Below, in pieces: positions 62,656 through 64,000 of a stretch of DNA of 64,000 nucleotides (position 1 is the first letter of the stretch; each line of letters opens with the position of its first letter). Source of the stretch: Struthio camelus (lineage: Eukaryota; Chordata; Aves; Struthioniformes; Struthionidae); assembly GCF_040807025.1 (NCBI RefSeq), contig NC_090944.1, forward strand, positions 112,902,238 through 112,966,237. Direction: 5' to 3'. A model generated the notes under the pieces. It had not been told where the DNA came from, did not search any database, and saw only the letters and a program-made list of their open reading frames with translations. Made by a program: the position numbers and the translations under genes.

Positions 62656-64000
62656 TATAGAGAGGCCTATCTAAACTTTTGTTAAGAAGCCCTAGGTCCT
62701 AAAACAAAAAAGGTTTTGGGGACTGTTCTTTTTTACCTTATTAATTTTTGAAACAAATCAGATTGACTCTCAATACCAAAGTGCTAACCACCAATGCCGA
62801 CCATTTGGATAGTGTTTTCTTCCCCTCCCCTTCTCGTTCCTCTAGACAACTCTTCTTTACTCTTCATATCGACCCCATCCTAAATAAACTAAGGAAGGAG
62901 TGACGAGGAGTTGAAAGGGAAATTTTGTTTGAAGTTGAAGGTGAGATCCTAGTTGTGAAGCTAAGTTTTTCATGATGGTGTAGAGAGATGGGGGATATGT
63001 TCTGCCTTTTTAAAATACTCATTCCACATTGAGGCTGTCCTTAAAAAAGCAGGTTCCAAGCTATGGCTTCTGTTTTGAGGCTGAGATTGATTAAACGTGC
63101 CAGTAACTGAAAGGTTTAAAAAAACCCAGCAACAAATAAACAGAAGAGCTTTCTAAAAATAATGCAGAGGTTGAAGGGGTGGGAACCCAATGAATAAAAA
63201 ATTACGAAATTCACGTTTAAGATTAAACTCAACTTTAAAAAAAGCTAGATATTTAAGTTAAAGGAAAATACTAGTTCAGATACCCAAATGAGCTATGTAT
63301 GCTCTGATAAAAACAGAAGCTTTTTTTTTTTTTTTTCTCTTAGTCTCACACAAAACATGATCGACCCAGCATTGCATGTGGTAATATTCTGCTCTTGGTT
63401 AAAGGTCTGATGCTTTAAGGAGTTGAGGGCTCTCCCCATGCCACAGATTTGGGCCGTGGAGCTGCACAGGGTAGGCAGCTGTCGCGTTCTCACTGAGAGA
63501 GGTAACGTGCCCGCAGTTGGAGAGGCAAAGCTAACTATGACTTTTATTTACTGTCTGGTTGTCATCTTGATACTCGGTCAATGTGCTGTGAAATTGCGGA
63601 GGTTATTCATGATTTTTGGACTTCCTAAGCCCCAAGGAGTGGGCTTCAATTTTAGAGAAAACACTCTCTGAAATACATTCATAGACATCTGCCTCCAGAA
63701 GAAGGATCCTCTGTTATCTGCTCAACCTATCTTGTTAGTGCAGCATAAACTCTCACTTGGGAATTTCTACAGTACATCCTTAGCTTCTGTTGTTACTTTA
63801 CACAGATGCCCACTTTTGACTCTTACTGACATAGAATGCAATTTGTTCCAGTGGTAAGTTGCATGTGTTTCCTTCCAGAAGAATTTTAGCCAGTGCAATT
63901 TTGTGCTATAGAATTTCTTATATTTTGCTTATGACGGTAGCAATAGAGTGTTTAGTCAAGAGTGGCAGAGCGCTGTGGGGAGCAGCCTTTGCTTCTGAAG

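Larger units (their letters stand above)
26495..64000 (+). other. TRERF1: Probable TRERF1 intron 1 (to the right edge)
   Basis: About 37.5 kb with no convincing coding exon, tRNA or rRNA. A very long first intron after a non-coding exon fits TRERF1 in other vertebrates. It holds scattered microsatellites, homopolymers, small tandem duplications, two MIR-like remnants and possible enhancers that cannot be recognised from one sequence. Open frames of 100-154 codons (for example 33035-33439 minus, 34520-34870 minus, 53937-54401 plus, 54131-54586 minus) match nothing I know and are within chance expectation. Confidence 0.45.

Noticed and set aside
1..64000. Bacterial-type features (operons, CRISPR arrays, phage or defence systems, tRNA/rRNA genes)
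   Set aside because: The sequence is vertebrate nuclear DNA with spliced exons. No array of regularly spaced repeats and no RNA-gene sequence was seen.

Overview
The window is vertebrate nuclear DNA, most probably from a bird. It has short coding exons with GT/AG splice sites, two CpG-rich promoter islands in otherwise AT-rich sequence, a CR1-type retrotransposon tail, a few very old MIR-like SINE remnants and no bacterial-style gene packing. CR1 content with overall low repeat density, and UBR2 introns of only 1-4 kb, point to a bird rather than a mammal, turtle or crocodile; this is inference. Almost every long open frame is a chance ORF or GC-rich low complexity.

Left part (1-9.8 kb, minus strand): the 5' end of UBR2, an N-degron E3 ubiquitin ligase. 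Four coding exons were reconstructed: exon 1 at 9549-9626, exon 2 at 4958-5217, exon 3 at 1854-1932 and exon 4 at 379-492. They join in frame to residues 1-177 and contain the whole UBR box with all eleven zinc ligands. The rest of the gene lies beyond base 1. A CpG island covers the promoter, which carries a ZNF143-type site, an ETS site, GC boxes, a perfect tandem 15-mer and a YY1-type motif over the start codon.

Middle (about 10.4-25.4 kb): intergenic sequence with no supportable gene. It holds two CTCF-like motifs in the same orientation, one MIR-like remnant and simple repeats.

Right part (about 25.5-64 kb): a second, very GC-rich island (25.56-27.46 kb) with a strong plus-strand splice donor at 26495. 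Gene order in other vertebrates (TRERF1 head-to-head with UBR2) makes this the likely non-coding first exon and promoter of TRERF1, and the 37 kb to its right its first intron. No TRERF1 coding exon was recognised, so the assignment rests on synteny and splice-site evidence.

No undescribed multi-gene system is visible. The best lead is a 96-bp exon-like block in UBR2 intron 2. It has a matching splice phase and would insert 32 residues between two zinc-binding cysteines of the UBR box.
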